Assembly: GCA_030149475.1 (NCBI GenBank)
Contig: JASBRL010000094.1
Location: forward strand, 1 to 37,168
Direction: 5' to 3'
DNA length: 37,168 nt
DNA from: Marinobacter sp.
GTDB lineage: Bacteria > Pseudomonadota > Gammaproteobacteria > Pseudomonadales > Oleiphilaceae
Shown: one piece after another, positions 36,042 through 37,168 of the stretch
How the letters are laid out: each line of letters begins with the position of its first letter
How positions within the stretch are numbered: the stretch's first letter is position 1
Program-made: the position numbers and the translations under genes
The notes under the pieces: generated by a model
Seen by the model: only the letters and a program-made list of their open reading frames with translations
Told to the model about the DNA's origin: nothing
The model's database searches: none

Positions 36042-37168
36042 ATGTCTGCACCCTCAGGTCCGGTCGTTGATGCGGTGTCCAGTTATCTGCGCCCCAACAG
36101 TCTGCTGACGTTCATCATGGCGGTCGCCTGTGGCGTGGCCGTGGCAAATATCTATTATGCCCAGCCACTGCTTGAGACCCTGAGCCAACAGTTTGATGTC
36201 AGTCGGGGTACGGCCGGTCTGATCATTACCATGACCCAACTGGGTTACGCCGCCGGCCTGGTGCTGCTGGTGCCCCTTGGTGACCTGTTGGAACGCCGCC
36301 GGCTGATTGTCGTGATTACGGTAATTACCTCGCTGGCACTGGTGGGCATGGCCACGGCACCCACCATCGAGCTGTTTATCACGGCGGCACTGGCGACCGG
36401 TCTGACCGCAGTTGTCGCGCAGATTCTGGTCCCCTTTGCTGCTCACCTGGCGGTGGAAGCTGAACGTGGTCGGGTCGTTGGTCGGGTGATGACCGGGCTG
36501 CTGCTGGGCATTCTGCTCGCCCGCACGGTATCGGGCGCCATTGCGGACGTGGCGGGCTGGCGGAGTGTGTACTGGATTGCCGCGGGCCTGATGCTGGTGC
36601 AGGCGCTGATGCTGTCCCGGATGCTGCCCCGGGAACCGGGCCAGGCGAGGCTACGGTATGGCAGTCTGTTGCTGTCCGTGGTGACCCTGATGCGGGACGA
36701 GGCCCTGCTGCGGAGGCGCATCTTCTACGGCGCGATGGTGTTCGCCGCCTTCAGTGCGTTCTGGACCACTGTGCCCTTCCTGCTCGCCCGGCCTCCTTAT
36801 GAATTTGCGGACTCGGTCATCGGGCTATTCGGCCTGTTGGGTGTGGCCGGAGCCCTGTGCGCAAGTTTTGCCGGTCACCTCCATGATCGGGGCGTCTCGC
36901 GGATCGGTACCGGGGTTTTTCTGAGCCTGGTGGCTCTCTCTTTTGTCATCATGGGTTTTTTCTCCGGCCATCTGGTGGCGATCATCCTCGGTATCATTCT
37001 GCTCGATCTGGGCGTTCAGGGGACGCAGATTCTCAACCAGAGCGCCATTTACGGGATTCGCCCGGAGGCCCGCAGTCGCATCACCACCGCCTACATGACC
37101 TGTTATTTTCTGGGCGGCGCCGCCGGTTCCGCCGGTGCTGCCTATCTTTTTGAACTGGCGGGCTGGAT
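36042..37168 (+). CDS. MFS transporter, 3' end outside the window
   Basis: The first about 375 codons of a major-facilitator permease; the frame is open to the last base. The N-terminal helix contains VACGVAVANIYYAQPLL, typical of the AraJ/YnfM-like drug- or sugar-efflux group, and the helix 2-3 loop carries GDLLERRRL (MFS motif A). About ten to eleven helices are visible; the missing part should be short. The ATG at 36042 is chosen because the earlier ATG at 36035 leads to a stop. A TATAAT lies at 36031-36036, only 6 nt upstream, so the message may be leaderless. The substrate is unknown. Confidence 0.85.
   Translation, partial: MSAPSGPVVDAVSSYLRPNSLLTFIMAVACGVAVANIYYAQPLLETLSQQFDVSRGTAGLIITMTQLGYAAGLVLLVPLGDLLERRRLIVVITVITSLALVGMATAPTIELFITAALATGLTAVVAQILVPFAAHLAVEAERGRVVGRVMTGLLLGILLARTVSGAIADVAGWRSVYWIAAGLMLVQALMLSRMLPREPGQARLRYGSLLLSVVTLMRDEALLRRRIFYGAMVFAAFSAFWTTVPFLLARPPYEFADSVIGLFGLLGVAGALCASFAGHLHDRGVSRIGTGVFLSLVALSFVIMGFFSGHLVAIILGIILLDLGVQGTQILNQSAIYGIRPEARSRITTAYMTCYFLGGAAGSAGAAYLFELAGW

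Overview
The window looks like the chromosome of a halophilic or marine gammaproteobacterium, probably Marinobacter-like. The grounds are a fused nuoCD gene, an ectoine hydroxylase (ectD), a membrane-bound urate oxidase (PuuD) and overall protein character. The genus is an inference; no rRNA or tRNA gene was seen to confirm it.

Region 1 (31-11999) is a purine-ring catabolic island. A Tsx-type outer-membrane channel, 5-hydroxyisourate hydrolase (uraH) and urate oxidase with a C-terminal cytochrome c domain (puuD) come first. Then follow allantoinase (puuE), ureidoglycine aminohydrolase (allE), ureidoglycolate lyase (allA), glyoxylate carboligase (gcl), hydroxypyruvate isomerase (hyi), tartronate semialdehyde reductase (glxR) and a MOFRL-type glycerate kinase. 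A convergent GntR/FCD repressor follows, and OHCU decarboxylase (uraD) lies beyond it. Together they would take urate to 2-phosphoglycerate, except that no enzyme for allantoate to ureidoglycine (AllC type) is in the window. Copies of an ATTGTATACAAT-like palindrome sit on the -10 regions of puuE and uraD and near the regulator, and define a likely operator.

Region 2 (12099-16697) has a dodecin gene, a spacer with four 16-17 bp tandem repeats, a three-gene pyruvate-dehydrogenase-type operon (E1 alpha, E1 beta, E2; no E3) and a zinc-ribbon SAM methyltransferase. An orphan ectoine hydroxylase follows on the minus strand (16731-17681).

Region 3 (18124-33207) is a complete 13-gene nuo operon for proton-pumping complex I (nuoA, B, CD, E-N), mostly with 1-4 bp overlaps. 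Exceptions are a repeat-filled spacer between nuoF and nuoG and a 107-bp spacer before nuoM that contains a possible coupled 21-codon ORF.

Region 4 (33270-37168) holds a patatin-like phospholipase, a DUF1499 lipoprotein, a dienelactone hydrolase (minus strand) and an MFS transporter cut by the window end.

The least explained items are a structured minus-strand leader or small RNA with a strong intrinsic terminator upstream of the GntR gene (about 10981-11120), the operator set, and the short tandem repeats at 12442-12507, 17861-17898 and 23024-23097. No CRISPR array and no intact insertion sequence were found.
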